In this document: positions 9,823-18,776 of the stretch, piece after piece
Layout: each line of letters starts with the position of its first letter
How positions within the stretch are numbered: position 1 is the first letter of the stretch
Origin: Xenorhabdus nematophila ATCC 19061
GTDB taxonomy: Bacteria > Pseudomonadota > Gammaproteobacteria > Enterobacterales > Enterobacteriaceae
Reading direction: 5' to 3'
DNA: 64,000 nucleotides
Assembly (NCBI RefSeq): GCF_000252955.1
Contig: NC_014228.1
Coordinates: 558,001 to 622,000, forward strand
The notes under the pieces: model-generated
Told to the model about the DNA's origin: nothing
Database searches by the model: none
What the model saw: only the letters and a program-made list of their open reading frames with translations
Made by a program: the position numbers and the translations under genes

Positions 9823-10757
9823 TTTATTGAAACCTCATTTTTTCACGGGAAAGACAGATATGATTTTTCTTTTTAAGACTGTGGATTTCAAAATTTTTTA
9901 TATACTATCCTTAGTTTTATTGGGTACAAAAATATATACCGAATAGATTTTAAAATGCCCCTTAGTGGAAATAAAATCAATTAAATACCGTGACCTGAGT
10001 GAATGAGTTCAGATAATTAAAGAGACAATTTGAAAGACTAAAGGTACAGGTTCTCTATCTAAGATTATACTCTAAACTTCAATTTTTCGGTCATGAGATG
10101 CAAGCAGATTATTAGCTTTCCGCACCACGGGGAAATAATAAATGCATCTTAAAGTATGGCGAGTATATTGGAAAAATATTTTTAACGATATATTTAAAAT
10201 ATTATGGGGTGACTCAATAAATATTATTGTGGCAATCTATCCCATAGGTTTTTTTATCATTGAGGAGGAAAATAACCATATATACACTTTATAAACTTTA
10301 AGTTGCAGCTTGTAAGATGAAAGAAGAGCATTATTCCCTCGCGTTGTCTGCTCTTGGTCTCTGAAATGTGGTCAATAGAGAGTCTCGTTGCGGAGAAATA
10401 CTTAACTACCACCTACTGAAGTAGGTGGGTTAGCGCACTTCGGTGCCGACGACTGAAAGTCGTCGAACCACGCACCTCGTAAACGCGCATAGGTCAAAGA
10501 ATTAAAGTCAAAGTCACCGTCTAAAGACGGTGGTTTTAAACCTTTCATATGGAAAAATAAATGCATCTTGAAGTACGGCTGGTAGAATGTCAATATAATA
10601 ATTGGCTAAATTTCATCCAGAATGCTTTTAAGGTCTTGCATCGTAAGGTAAAGCAAAACAGAGCAAAACATGGACTGTAATATGAATTCTGATTTGAAGT
10701 GTGCGTTTGAAATATCGGAATTTTTCCCCCTCTCGATTTAGAGAGGGAATGGTTATA
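9823..10757. other. AT-rich, repeat-bearing spacer
   Basis: More than 900 bp without a credible gene. It holds ERIC-like half elements: a left-end-like piece at about 10281-10312 (ending AAGTTGCAGC) and two right-end-like pieces sharing AAATGCATCTT at about 10138-10170 and 10556-10585. Between them lies the triple hairpin cluster described separately. A 63-codon open frame on the minus strand (10402-10593) consists of these hairpins and is not a gene. Confidence 0.6.
10409..10532. repeat. Cluster of three perfect short hairpins, IS200/IS605-like end remnant
   Basis: Three palindromes stand in a row: CCACCTACT/AGTAGGTGG (10409-10428), CGACGACT/AGTCGTCG (10447-10465) and CACCGTCT/AGACGGTG (10515-10532). 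Subterminal imperfect palindromes with tiny loops are characteristic of IS200/IS605 elements, which move as single strands, and of their non-autonomous derivatives. No tnpA or tnpB remains. The assignment is inference from structure; a structured non-coding RNA is an alternative. Confidence 0.45.
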
Positions 10758-11423
10758 TCAGGCTTGAGGCAGAATATTCTTTTCTGTTCCAGAGAAAAAA
10801 TATTTTATTATTAAATTCAACATAAATCCGTAAGCAGGCAGGAAAAAAAGCATACAGATAAATAGCTTGAACGCATAATCCACCAAGGCAATTTCTACCC
10901 AATGTGTTGCCATGAACGCATCGGTACTGCGGTAAAAGGCAATAAAGAAAAAGGCCAGTGTATCGAGCATATTACCGAAAAACATGGCGGTAGCCGGCGC
11001 TATCCACCAGCGGCTTTGTCGGCGCAGTCGGTTGAAGACACTAACATCCAATATCTGTCCAAGGACATAGGCCATAAAGCTGGCTGCTGCAATACGGGCG
11101 ACAAACAGGTTGAACGTTCCCAATGCTTCGAATCCCTGCCATGTTCCCTGAAAAAATAGCGCTGAAATCAGGTAAGAGATCAGTAATGCGGGAAGCATCA
11201 CGGAGATAATGATCCGTCGAGCCAATGGTGCACCATAAATCCGCACAGTCAGATCAGTTGCCAAGAAGATAAAGGGAAATGTAAATGCTCCCCAAGTGGT
11301 GTGAAAACCAAAAATGGAAATGGGTAATTGCACCAGATAATTACTGGAAGTAATGATCAAAATGTGGAAGAGCGAAAGCCAGATCAACGCAGTGATCCGC
11401 TGTTGTGGGGTCAATTGAAACAT
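10758..11423 (-). CDS. yhhQ: Queuosine precursor (preQ0/preQ1) transporter YhhQ
   Basis: Inner-membrane carrier of the VUT/YhhQ family that salvages 7-deazaguanine precursors of tRNA queuosine. The ATG at 11423 gives 221 residues, the same as E. coli YhhQ, starting MFQLTPQQR. Several hydrophobic helices follow, with the conserved HTTWGAFTFPFIFLATDL and GNMLDTLAFF segments. The frame is open further upstream to 11615, but that would run through the leader and a repeat. The short gap to the start contains a preQ1-I-like structure whose last Gs form the ribosome site, so the product's own ligand probably controls its translation. Confidence 0.94.
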   Translation of the reverse strand: MFQLTPQQRITALIWLSLFHILIITSSNYLVQLPISIFGFHTTWGAFTFPFIFLATDLTVRIYGAPLARRIIISVMLPALLISYLISALFFQGTWQGFEALGTFNLFVARIAAASFMAYVLGQILDVSVFNRLRRQSRWWIAPATAMFFGNMLDTLAFFFIAFYRSTDAFMATHWVEIALVDYAFKLFICMLFFLPAYGFMLNLIIKYFFSGTEKNILPQA

Positions 11424-11428
11424 ATTGT

Positions 11429-11460
11429 ACCTTTTTGATAGATGGGGTGAGGGAACCCAA
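11429..11460 (-). promoter_or_regulatory. Probable preQ1-I riboswitch in the yhhQ leader
   Basis: Read on the minus strand, the leader shows stem UGGG/CCCA, an apical loop UUCCCUCA, a C directly before the 3' stem arm (the position that pairs with preQ1 in class I aptamers), then an A-rich tail UCUAUCAAAAAGG. The loop C residues can pair with the terminal GG to close the H-type pseudoknot. That GG lies 6 bases before the yhhQ ATG and is its Shine-Dalgarno sequence, so ligand binding would block translation. Length and layout closely match the known Thermoanaerobacter aptamer. Confidence 0.78.
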
Positions 11461-11554
11461 AAAAATAAACATATCGTAAAGATCAAATCGATAACTGATA
11501 CGCGTATCGCAGGTGCCGTATAGTAAAAGTAAAATACGGTAGCTGATGATATTG

Positions 11555-11683
11555 TGTATACACAATGGATTTCAAGTTGCATCGCGACAACAAGAGAGCA
11601 AATCCCCGGGAGCATAGATAACTATGTGACCGGGGTGAGCGAACGCAGCCAACAAAGAGGCAGTTTGAAAGACGAAGTGTATA
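11555..11683. repeat. ERIC element (enterobacterial repetitive intergenic consensus)
   Basis: About 129 bp with the ERIC core: AATCCCCGGGAGCATAGATA, then ACTATGTGACCGGGGTGAGC, flanked by terminal TGTATA and GTGTATA. It fills the divergent gap between yhhQ and tusA and would fold into a long hairpin in a transcript. Confidence 0.92.
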
Positions 11684-11727
11684 ATATAATTCACCGCCAT
11701 AGATTGTTTGAACCTACAGAGATTGTT

Positions 11728-11982
11728 ATGTCCGATATTTTTTCCCATCCAGACAAAATGCTTGATACCTCGGGATTACGCTGCCCAGAACCCGTGATGA
11801 TGGTCCGTAAGACAATTCGCCATATGGCTGTTGGTCAGACGCTGTTAATTATTGCAGATGATCCGGCGACCACCCGTGACATCCCGGGATTTTGCCGTTT
11901 TATGGAGCATGTGTTGATTGCGCAGGAAACAGCGCAAACACCTTATCGGTATCTGCTGAGAAAGAACGAAAATATGGGTTGA
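11728..11982 (+). CDS. tusA: Sulfurtransferase TusA
   Basis: Small cytosolic sulfur carrier that takes persulfide sulfur from IscS and passes it to TusBCD for 2-thiolation of tRNA wobble uridine. The ATG at 11728 gives 84 residues (E. coli 81). The catalytic Cys19 is in the family motif [17 protein letters not shown]. The frame extends upstream to 11554 through the ERIC repeat, which is not part of the protein. A terminator shared with convergent zntA follows. Confidence 0.95.
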   Translation: MSDIFSHPDKMLDTSGLRCPEPVMMVRKTIRHMAVGQTLLIIADDPATTRDIPGFCRFMEHVLIAQETAQTPYRYLLRKNENMG

Positions 11983-12125
11983 TTGGAAAAATCAGGTGCT
12001 CTTTTCTGGCAGAAAAAATGAACCATGCTAAGCTTTTAAATATGGCACTTGGTCATCATTCATCACCTCACTGAATGCCATTTTTCTTTTTCCTTAATAG
12101 CAATCTTGAATTAATTGTCCTTTTG

Positions 12126-12153
12126 AAAAGGTGCGTAGTCCGCACCTTTTTTT
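12126..12153. terminator. Bidirectional terminator between tusA and zntA
   Basis: Perfect AAAAGGTGCG/CGCACCTTTT stem with a 5-base loop followed by TTT. The A-run on the 5' side makes it work for zntA from the other strand as well. Confidence 0.85.
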
Positions 12154-12190
12154 GTTATTTTTTCCTGCCAGTCGGTTTATTCACCTGCTG

Positions 12191-14536
12191 TCACTTTTGC
12201 GATTTTGCTCTCAACAGCCGGACAGCGTTTGCGGTGACGAGTGCGGTTGCCCCGGAATCGGCCAGAACCGCCATCCACAGCCCAGTAATACCCAATAAAC
12301 TCGTGACAAGGAATATGGCCTTCAGGCCTAATGCAATGGTGATATTTTGCCGGATATTGTAATGGGTTGTCCGAGACAGAGCGATAAGTTCAGGTAAGCC
12401 AGTCAACCTATTGTGTGTCAATGCGGCGTCGGCTGTTTCCAGCGCAACGTCAGTACCGCTGCCCATCGCGACCCCGATACTGGCTGCTTTCATCGCAGGG
12501 GCATCGTTGATACCATCTCCGACCATCATCGTTTTGTGTTTTTTATTCAACTCGGTAACCGCTTTCACTTTGTCTTCAGGCAATAACCCAGCACGATAAT
12601 CAATACCCAATTTACCGGCGATGGCGGCGGCTGCACGTGGGTTATCCCCGGTTAGCATGACGGCGTCTACACCTTGTTTTTTCAGAATCTGGATTGCATC
12701 TATCGCATCCTGACGTAACGTATCCTGCATGGCAATCAAGCCCATAAATTGTTCATCTTGCATAACAGCCACCGCTGTTTTACCGCCGTTTTCCAGTTCT
12801 ATCACCCTTTGTTTCCACTCGTCAGACAGGGTATTTTCAGGTAAGCGTCCGGGTGCGGCGACTAAAACTTTCTTCCCTGACAACTGGCCTTCAACCCCGA
12901 TACCCGCGAGTGCTTTGCGGTGTTCGGCCTCAATAATTGTCACTCCTTTGTATTCAGTTACGTTAAGGATGGCTTTTGCCAATGGATGATGAGAACCGCT
13001 TTCTACAGCACTCGCCAGCGCCAGTAAAGTTTCCGCATTGATGCTTGATATTGGCTCAATTTCAGTAACCTGTGGTTTACCTTCAGTCAGTGTTCCTGTT
13101 TTATCTAATGCGATTGTGGTGACTGCCCCAAGTTGCTCCAATGCTGCCCCGCCTTTGATGAGGGAACCACGACGGGTGGCTGCTGCCAGAGCAGAAGTAA
13201 TCGCTGCGGGAGTCGAGATAACCAGGGCACAAGGACATCCGATCAATAGCAGGGTCAGCCCCCGATAGATCCAGACTTCCCAGGATCCGGCAAAGAACAG
13301 AGGCGGAATGAATACGACCAGTGCTGAAAATAAGATAATCAGTGGCGTATAGATGCGGCTGAAGCGGTCGATAAAGCGTTCAATAGGTGCACGACGTTCT
13401 TCAGCTTCTTCAATCAATTGAAGAATGCGGTCAATGGCGTTGTGCCCCGGTTCGGAGATCACTTTCATTTGCACAGCGCTGTCGACAGAAAGGCAACCGG
13501 CAGCCACTTTTTCGCCTCGCTGCCGTTCAACAGGGATAGATTCCCCGGTAAGGGCACTTTCATCAAAGCTGGCGAACGGGCTGAGCAATTCAGCATCGGT
13601 AGGTAAGCGGGCACCCGGAGCAATTTCAATAATGTCACCGGGTCGCAGATCTGCTGCCGGGATGGTTTTCTTTTTCCCATCTTTGACCAACCAGGCCTGA
13701 TTAGGCACCAATGCCATCAAAGCGCTGACACCACGGCGGGCCCGTCCGGCTGCGTAGGATTCTAAAATTTCCCCTAATTTGAACAGTAAAATGACCATTA
13801 CCGCTTCTGCGGTGGCATCAATGAACAAGGCACCGATGGCAGCCACACTCATCAATGTTTCAATGGCAAAGGGGGTACCAGAACGAATCAGTTTGATGGC
13901 TTTGGTCGCCACCGGATATAACCCAATCAGCGTGGTAATGATGAAAGCGATCTGCCCTGCGGGGGCATTGACCTGTGATATTCCCGAACTTATCAGCATC
14001 AAGGCGGTGAGGATGAGGATCGGAGAAAATGTTTTCCAATGACTAGTGGCTGGAGGTAGCTTTGATACTGCATCCGTTGCTTTAATTTCAAATCCAGCCT
14101 GTTTTACCGCTTGTTCAACGGCCGCACGAATATCAACATCAGAATCGACAACCAGTTTTTCTGTTGTAAACAGTACCTTGACTTGTTTCACTTCCGGGAG
14201 TTTTTTGACTGCATTCTCGATTTTTCCTGCACAACTCGGGCAATCCATACCGTGGATGATCCAATTAAAGCGCTGATTGGCGCTTAATTCGAGCGGGGTG
14301 GTATCCTGTATGGCATGAGCATGATCGTGTGAACAATGTGCCCCATCATGGTTATGGTCATGGGAATGTTCATGAGTATGAGCTTTCTTGTGGGAATGAT
14401 CGTGGTTTGTGTTATGAGGGGCATGTGAATGCTCACTTATATTCTCAGCAGTATTGTGAGTATGGCGATGCGCTTTTTTCTGAGAAGATAAAGGGTGGTG
14501 CTCTGATTGCTTATGTTTTTTGGTTGTAGAGAACAT
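12191..14536 (-). CDS. zntA: Zn(II)/Cd(II)/Pb(II)-exporting P-type ATPase ZntA
   Basis: P1B-type ATPase that pumps Zn, Cd and Pb out of the cytosol. From the ATG at 14536 it is 781 residues. The first 80 residues are extremely His-rich (many HSH, HDH and HTH runs), followed by a heavy-metal domain with GMDCPSCAGK. Later come the membrane motif CPCALVIST, the phosphorylation site DKTGTLTEG, and MVGDGINDAPAM. E. coli ZntA is about 732 residues, so the His-rich extension is the main difference and may act as a metal buffer. GGAGAGG lies about 8 bases before this ATG; the in-frame TTG at 14551 is less likely. The promoter carries a ZntR operator. Confidence 0.96.
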   Translation of the reverse strand: MFSTTKKHKQSEHHPLSSQKKAHRHTHNTAENISEHSHAPHNTNHDHSHKKAHTHEHSHDHNHDGAHCSHDHAHAIQDTTPLELSANQRFNWIIHGMDCPSCAGKIENAVKKLPEVKQVKVLFTTEKLVVDSDVDIRAAVEQAVKQAGFEIKATDAVSKLPPATSHWKTFSPILILTALMLISSGISQVNAPAGQIAFIITTLIGLYPVATKAIKLIRSGTPFAIETLMSVAAIGALFIDATAEAVMVILLFKLGEILESYAAGRARRGVSALMALVPNQAWLVKDGKKKTIPAADLRPGDIIEIAPGARLPTDAELLSPFASFDESALTGESIPVERQRGEKVAAGCLSVDSAVQMKVISEPGHNAIDRILQLIEEAEERRAPIERFIDRFSRIYTPLIILFSALVVFIPPLFFAGSWEVWIYRGLTLLLIGCPCALVISTPAAITSALAAATRRGSLIKGGAALEQLGAVTTIALDKTGTLTEGKPQVTEIEPISSINAETLLALASAVESGSHHPLAKAILNVTEYKGVTIIEAEHRKALAGIGVEGQLSGKKVLVAAPGRLPENTLSDEWKQRVIELENGGKTAVAVMQDEQFMGLIAMQDTLRQDAIDAIQILKKQGVDAVMLTGDNPRAAAAIAGKLGIDYRAGLLPEDKVKAVTELNKKHKTMMVGDGINDAPAMKAASIGVAMGSGTDVALETADAALTHNRLTGLPELIALSRTTHYNIRQNITIALGLKAIFLVTSLLGITGLWMAVLADSGATALVTANAVRLLRAKSQK

Positions 14537-14587
14537 AGGCGACCTCTCCAAATAGAGTTAATTCTGATTAGTTTGGTTTAACTCTAC

Positions 14588-14609
14588 ACTCTGGAGTGAA
14601 CTCCAGAGT
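14588..14609 (-). promoter_or_regulatory. ZntR-type MerR-family promoter of zntA
   Basis: Perfect dyad ACTCTGGAGT-GA-ACTCCAGAGT, essentially the E. coli zntA operator. On the minus strand TTGACT (-35) and TAGAGT (-10) flank it with a 20-bp spacer, the overlong spacing that MerR regulators correct by DNA distortion. Zinc-induced expression follows from the family. No zntR gene is in this window. Confidence 0.92.
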
Positions 14610-14731
14610 CAACCTAATAAGAGGAATTCTTTTGATAATGAGTGCGATCTCAAGATGGATACTCATTAATCAACGCCCTTCCTCTTTGTACTATTTGCTC
14701 TTCAAATTCTTGTTCAAATGGAATGAAAAAA

Positions 14732-15358
14732 TTATAGGAACAGTGAACGAATAATCAAAAAGTGCCCGATAAAACTGCTCGCAGCGACAAGTGCTTTTGA
14801 CAATTTAAAAGAGAAACGGTACCGATCAATGATATTGATACAATGAGCAACGAGTAAAAGGCTCGCGCCTGCTATGACAGAAAAACGACTTTCATTACTG
14901 AGTGAAAAATATTGCTCTCCTGCGACCCAAACCATCAGAAGCGCCATCATAGAACTATCTATGACCCGCCAGCGCATGTTATCAAGGCGAGTCCAGACAA
15001 TAAGAATAACCACAATGCCGATGGCGAGTAAAATCAGTGGCAGCGGGAAGAAGAAACTGAAGCTCATAGGTAAGGCAAAGCTGATGGCATATAACAAGTA
15101 ACTCAGGAACAGCGTGATAAATGAGAACAGTAAATATTTACTTGGGAGCATTCGGAGAGCATCAGAAAGCAACGCGGTGAGAAGACCTGTAATAATGAGA
15201 TAGCCTGAAGTCTCAAGATTGGGAGCCTGGCATGCCCAAAATAACAAAAGCAGCATGGTGACGGGGCGGAAAACCCATTGCTGCCAGTTGGTGCCACGAT
15301 AGGCAGCATCAATATATAACCATCCAGAGAAAAACACAGCAAGAAATGGCCAACTCAT
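14732..15358 (-). CDS. yhhN: YhhN/TMEM86-family membrane protein (lysoplasmalogenase-like)
   Basis: A 208-residue inner-membrane protein with about eight hydrophobic segments, located as in E. coli between zntA and the yhhL-rsmD pair. It starts at the ATG at 15358 (MSWPFLAVFFSGWLY) behind AAGGAAAAG; the upstream open frame to 15496 has no support. Animal TMEM86 relatives hydrolyse lysoplasmalogen; whether the bacterial protein does so is unproved. The small gene yhhM, which lies between yhhN and yhhL in E. coli, is absent here. Confidence 0.88.
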   Translation of the reverse strand: MSWPFLAVFFSGWLYIDAAYRGTNWQQWVFRPVTMLLLLFWACQAPNLETSGYLIITGLLTALLSDALRMLPSKYLLFSFITLFLSYLLYAISFALPMSFSFFFPLPLILLAIGIVVILIVWTRLDNMRWRVIDSSMMALLMVWVAGEQYFSLSNESRFSVIAGASLLLVAHCINIIDRYRFSFKLSKALVAASSFIGHFLIIRSLFL

Positions 15359-15584
15359 ATTTTTCTTTTCCTTAATGTTCAATGCCCGTTTTATCAGGCA
15401 GTTATTATTTCTGATGGGATTGGTGCGGAGAGTATACTGATTTATCAACATCAGTTCGCTGTTAACGAACAGATAACGTTTTATTATCAAAAACAAAGAA
15501 CGTCAATGAGTAATTAGTGGGGCTACCCATTGACGATATTGGCTATTGTTTCCAATAGGAGGGAAAAATAAACCACAGCAGGGG

Positions 15585-15854
15585 TTATTTTTTTTCTCGC
15601 CGTTGTTTTTTCTGCCATTCCAATAGTTCAAAGACACCGAAAAAGAAAATTTTGGTTTGAAGAATAGCAGACAGTTTTTGGTCTTTAGGCTGAGAGTGCT
15701 TTAACAGCAGTAACTGAAAAGCATGCATGATCACTGTGAATACCATGGCAATATCCATAAAATATTTCAATGGCTTAGGGAAAGGATGAAATAAGTTGAA
15801 GATCATGATCCCCCAAACGAAAACCATGATAACTCTTCCTAATTGAATAAACAT
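15585..15854 (-). CDS. yhhL: DUF1145 small membrane protein YhhL
   Basis: An 89-residue protein with two or three hydrophobic helices (VIMVFVWGIMIFNLFHPFP, then YFMDIAMVFTVIMHAFQLLLL) and a basic tail (EWQKKQRREKK). The ATG at 15854 has GGAG about 7 bases upstream. It begins about 30 bases after the rsmD stop, so the two form an operon as in E. coli. The function is unknown. Confidence 0.88.
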   Translation of the reverse strand: MFIQLGRVIMVFVWGIMIFNLFHPFPKPLKYFMDIAMVFTVIMHAFQLLLLKHSQPKDQKLSAILQTKIFFFGVFELLEWQKKQRREKK

Positions 15855-15883
15855 TATTGACTCCAAAGTCGTATTTAAGTGGA

Positions 15884-16474
15884 TCAGACCGCAGATTCCT
15901 GGTGGCGGATATACAATCGGTAAGCAACTTGCCCGGCAATTTTTTCCCTGTGTAGCTGCCAGTGTGCAGGAACTTGGGTTGCTGCAGATTCTGATTCTGC
16001 CTCGACATAAATCCAGCTTTCTTCTGCTAGCCAGCCATTGTTTTCCAATAAATGGATGGTTTCGGTAAGCATTCCTTTACGGAATGGGGGATCAAGGAAA
16101 ACGACATCAAATGGTGTTCCTGGATTATTAAGATATTGTAGAGCATTCTCCTGTACCACATCGGCATTTTCAGCGTTAAGCAAGGCTAAATTAGCCGACA
16201 GTTGTTTTGCTACATTGCGATCATATTCAATTAAGGTAGCGTGGCTTGCGTAGCGTGACAAAGCCTCAAACCCGAGCGCTCCGCTGCCTGAAAAACAATC
16301 AAGACAACGGGCTTCCTGAATGATAGGCATAAGCCAGTTAAAAAGCGTTTCACGGACCCGATCAGTTGTTGGGCGTAACCCGTCACTATCAGGAACCGGC
16401 AATTTTCTTCCGCGCCATTTGCCGCCAATAATACGGATTTGTCCCAACGACGCGCGCTGTGGTTTTTTAGTCAT
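15884..16474 (-). CDS. rsmD: 16S rRNA (guanine(966)-N(2))-methyltransferase RsmD
   Basis: SAM-dependent methyltransferase that modifies G966 of 16S rRNA in the small subunit. The 196 residues (E. coli 198) include RIIGGKWRGRKLPVP and RPTTDRVRETLFNWL at the N-terminus, the SAM loop DCFSGSGALGFEALSR, and the catalytic VVFLDPPF. It is divergent from ftsY, the standard enterobacterial arrangement, and leads the rsmD-yhhL operon. Confidence 0.96.
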   Translation of the reverse strand: MTKKPQRASLGQIRIIGGKWRGRKLPVPDSDGLRPTTDRVRETLFNWLMPIIQEARCLDCFSGSGALGFEALSRYASHATLIEYDRNVAKQLSANLALLNAENADVVQENALQYLNNPGTPFDVVFLDPPFRKGMLTETIHLLENNGWLAEESWIYVEAESESAATQVPAHWQLHREKIAGQVAYRLYIRHQESAV

Positions 16475-16706
16475 AATTTACATAAATTAAATATTTGTCA
16501 TCCGACATTATTAAATAATATCTGGCGGAGACAATAGAGTGAGTGAAAATGAAGAAACCCATTGATTAATTTACCACGAAATCCGTGATAGATATGTGTT
16601 GTGGTGTGATGAAAATGTTAGACTGGATTTTATCACCATTAGAATTTATCTCAGTGGGCATATTCATTAATACCGCCATAATTAACCGCGAGGAGTGTAG
16701 TGGCCG

Positions 16707-18104
16707 ATGGCAAAAGAGAAAAAAAAAGGTTTCTTCTCTTGGTTTGGACTGGGTCGTCAAGATAAGAAACAACAAGAAGAACAAACTGAGCAAGAACGAT
16801 TAGCTGCGGAAGAAGCCGCCCGTCGCGCTGCCGCAGAAGCAGAACAACAGCGTTTAGCGGAAGAAACCGCCCGCCGCGCCGCAGCAGAAGCGGAACAGCA
16901 ACGTTTGGCGGAAGAAGCCGCCCGTCGCGCCGCAGCAGAAGCGGAACAGCAACGTTTGGTGGAAGAAGCCGCCCGTCGCGCCGCCGCAGCAGAAGCGGAG
17001 CAGCAGCGTTTGGCGGAAGAAGCCGCCCGTCGCGCCGCCGCAGCAGAAGCGGAGCAGCAGCGTTTGGCGGAAGAAGCCGCTCGTCGCGCTGCCGCAGAAG
17101 CAGAACAACAGCGTTTAGCGGAAGAAGCCGCCCGGCAAGCTGAAGAACAGGTTGCATTATCTAAAGAACAGGAGCGCCCGAGTAAAGAAGGGTTTTTCAC
17201 TCGTTTGAAACGCAGTCTGGTTAAAACCCGCCAAAATCTTGGCTCTGGTTTTTTGAGTTTATTCCGCGGCAAGAAAATTGATGATGAGCTGTTTGAAGAA
17301 CTGGAAGAACAGCTACTGATTGCAGATGTAGGGGTTGAAACGACCAGCAAGATCATCACTAGCCTGACAGCCCATGCCAGCCGCAAAGAATTGAAAGATG
17401 CAGAAGCGCTTTACTCTAAACTGAAAGAAGAGATGTCAGACATTCTGGTGAAAGTGGATAAGCCACTGGAGATTGAAGGTAAATCCCCTTATGTCATTCT
17501 GATGGTGGGCGTAAATGGTGTCGGTAAAACAACAACCATTGGTAAATTAGCCCGCCAATACCAGTCTCAGGGCAAATCTGTCATGTTGGCCGCAGGGGAC
17601 ACGTTCCGTGCCGCAGCAGTCGAGCAGTTGCAGGTTTGGGGTGACCGCAACAAAATTCCTGTCGTTGCTCAGCATACAGGCGCTGATCCTGCCTCAGTGA
17701 TTTTTGATGCTATTCAATCAGCCAAGGCCAAAGGTGTCGATATCTTGATTGCGGATACCGCGGGGCGGTTGCAGAACAAATCTCACCTGATGGAAGAACT
17801 GAAAAAAATCGTTCGGGTGATGAAAAAACTGGATGAAGAAGCACCACATGAAATTATGCTGACACTGGATGCCAGCACAGGCCAAAACGCAGTAAGTCAG
17901 GCTAAACTATTCCATGAAGCTGTGGGATTGACGGGTATTTCACTGACCAAACTGGATGGGACTGCGAAAGGGGGCGTTATCTTCGCTATTGCCGACCAAT
18001 TTGAGATCCCGATCCGTTACATTGGGGTAGGGGAAGGCATTGAAGATCTCCGTCCATTTAAGGCAGACGATTTTATTGAGGCTCTTTTTGCCCGAGAGGA
18101 TTAA
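16707..18104 (+). CDS. ftsY: Signal recognition particle receptor FtsY
   Basis: SRP-receptor GTPase that docks ribosome-SRP complexes on the inner membrane. The 465 residues begin with the basic patch MAKEKKKGFFSWFGLG. An acidic/alanine-rich A region made of near-identical 17-18-residue repeats follows (about residues 32-150). The NG domain has G1 GVNGVGKTTTIGKLA near 269, DTAGR, and TKLDGTAKGG. E. coli FtsY is 497 residues, so total length is normal, but the A region is unusually regular. An AGGAG precedes the ATG by 12-13 bases. It leads the ftsYEX operon. Confidence 0.97.
   Translation: MAKEKKKGFFSWFGLGRQDKKQQEEQTEQERLAAEEAARRAAAEAEQQRLAEETARRAAAEAEQQRLAEEAARRAAAEAEQQRLVEEAARRAAAAEAEQQRLAEEAARRAAAAEAEQQRLAEEAARRAAAEAEQQRLAEEAARQAEEQVALSKEQERPSKEGFFTRLKRSLVKTRQNLGSGFLSLFRGKKIDDELFEELEEQLLIADVGVETTSKIITSLTAHASRKELKDAEALYSKLKEEMSDILVKVDKPLEIEGKSPYVILMVGVNGVGKTTTIGKLARQYQSQGKSVMLAAGDTFRAAAVEQLQVWGDRNKIPVVAQHTGADPASVIFDAIQSAKAKGVDILIADTAGRLQNKSHLMEELKKIVRVMKKLDEEAPHEIMLTLDASTGQNAVSQAKLFHEAVGLTGISLTKLDGTAKGGVIFAIADQFEIPIRYIGVGEGIEDLRPFKADDFIEALFARED
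16800..17140 (+). repeat. In-frame tandem repeat array in ftsY (51/54-bp units)
   Basis: Six to seven head-to-tail copies encode RLAEEAARRAAAEAEQQ, with a variant containing one extra Ala (54 bp). Units at about 16973-17080 are nearly identical in DNA, showing recent expansion or gene conversion. The first copy and the last, which grades into RQAEEQVALSKEQ, have diverged. Confidence 0.93.
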
Positions 18105-18110
18105 CTATAA

Positions 18111-18776
18111 ATGATTCGCTTTGAACAGGTCAGTAAAGCCTATCTGGGAGGGCGGCAAGCGCTGCAAGGGGTGGATTTTCATCTGCTTCCCGGTGAAATG
18201 GCATTTTTAACCGGTCATTCAGGGGCTGGTAAAAGTACACTTTTAAAACTTATCTGTGGTATCGAACGTCCCAGCGCTGGCAACATCTGGTTTGCGGGTC
18301 ATGACGTCAGTCGGTTAACGTCTCGTGAGATCCCTTTCCTGCGTCGTCAGATCGGTATGATTTTTCAGGATCATCACCTGCTGCTGGATCGTACAGTATA
18401 CGAGAATATTGCCATGCCTCTGATCATATCAGGGGCAAGTGCTGAGGATATTCGTCGGCGGGTATCTGCGGCACTGGATAAAGTCGGCTTACTGGACAAA
18501 GCGAAAAATTTTCCCATCCAGCTTTCTGGTGGTGAGCAGCAGCGTGTTGGCATTGCCCGCGCTGTCGTGAACAAACCCACTGTTTTGCTGGCGGATGAAC
18601 CGACAGGAAATCTGGATGGTGAATTATCTGAGGGGATTATGCGTCTGTTTGAGGCATTTAACCGCGTTGGTGTGACGGTTTTGATGGCAACGCATGATAT
18701 TGCCCTGATTGAGCGAAGAAACAACCGTATCCTGACTCTGAATCAGGGGCGTATGCAAGGAGGGCAACATGGTTAA
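18111..18776 (+). CDS. ftsE: Cell division ATP-binding protein FtsE
   Basis: Cytosolic ATPase of the FtsEX complex, which activates periplasmic amidases through EnvC and helps septal-ring constriction. The 221 residues have Walker [10 protein letters not shown], signature LSGGEQQR, Walker [13 protein letters not shown] and switch ATHD, all intact. It starts 6 bases after ftsY and overlaps ftsX by 8 bp. Confidence 0.96.
   Translation: MIRFEQVSKAYLGGRQALQGVDFHLLPGEMAFLTGHSGAGKSTLLKLICGIERPSAGNIWFAGHDVSRLTSREIPFLRRQIGMIFQDHHLLLDRTVYENIAMPLIISGASAEDIRRRVSAALDKVGLLDKAKNFPIQLSGGEQQRVGIARAVVNKPTVLLADEPTGNLDGELSEGIMRLFEAFNRVGVTVLMATHDIALIERRNNRILTLNQGRMQGGQHG

Noticed and set aside
10409..10532. CRISPR-like array suggested by serial short hairpins
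   Set aside because: The three hairpins have different sequences and irregular spacing; there is no repeat-spacer pattern and no cas gene.
10402..10593. 63-codon minus-strand frame
   Set aside because: It consists of hairpin repeats; no ribosome site or product.
16757..17386. Ser/Ala/Cys-rich 209-codon frame antisense to ftsY
   Set aside because: A mirror of the ftsY tandem repeats, not an independent gene.
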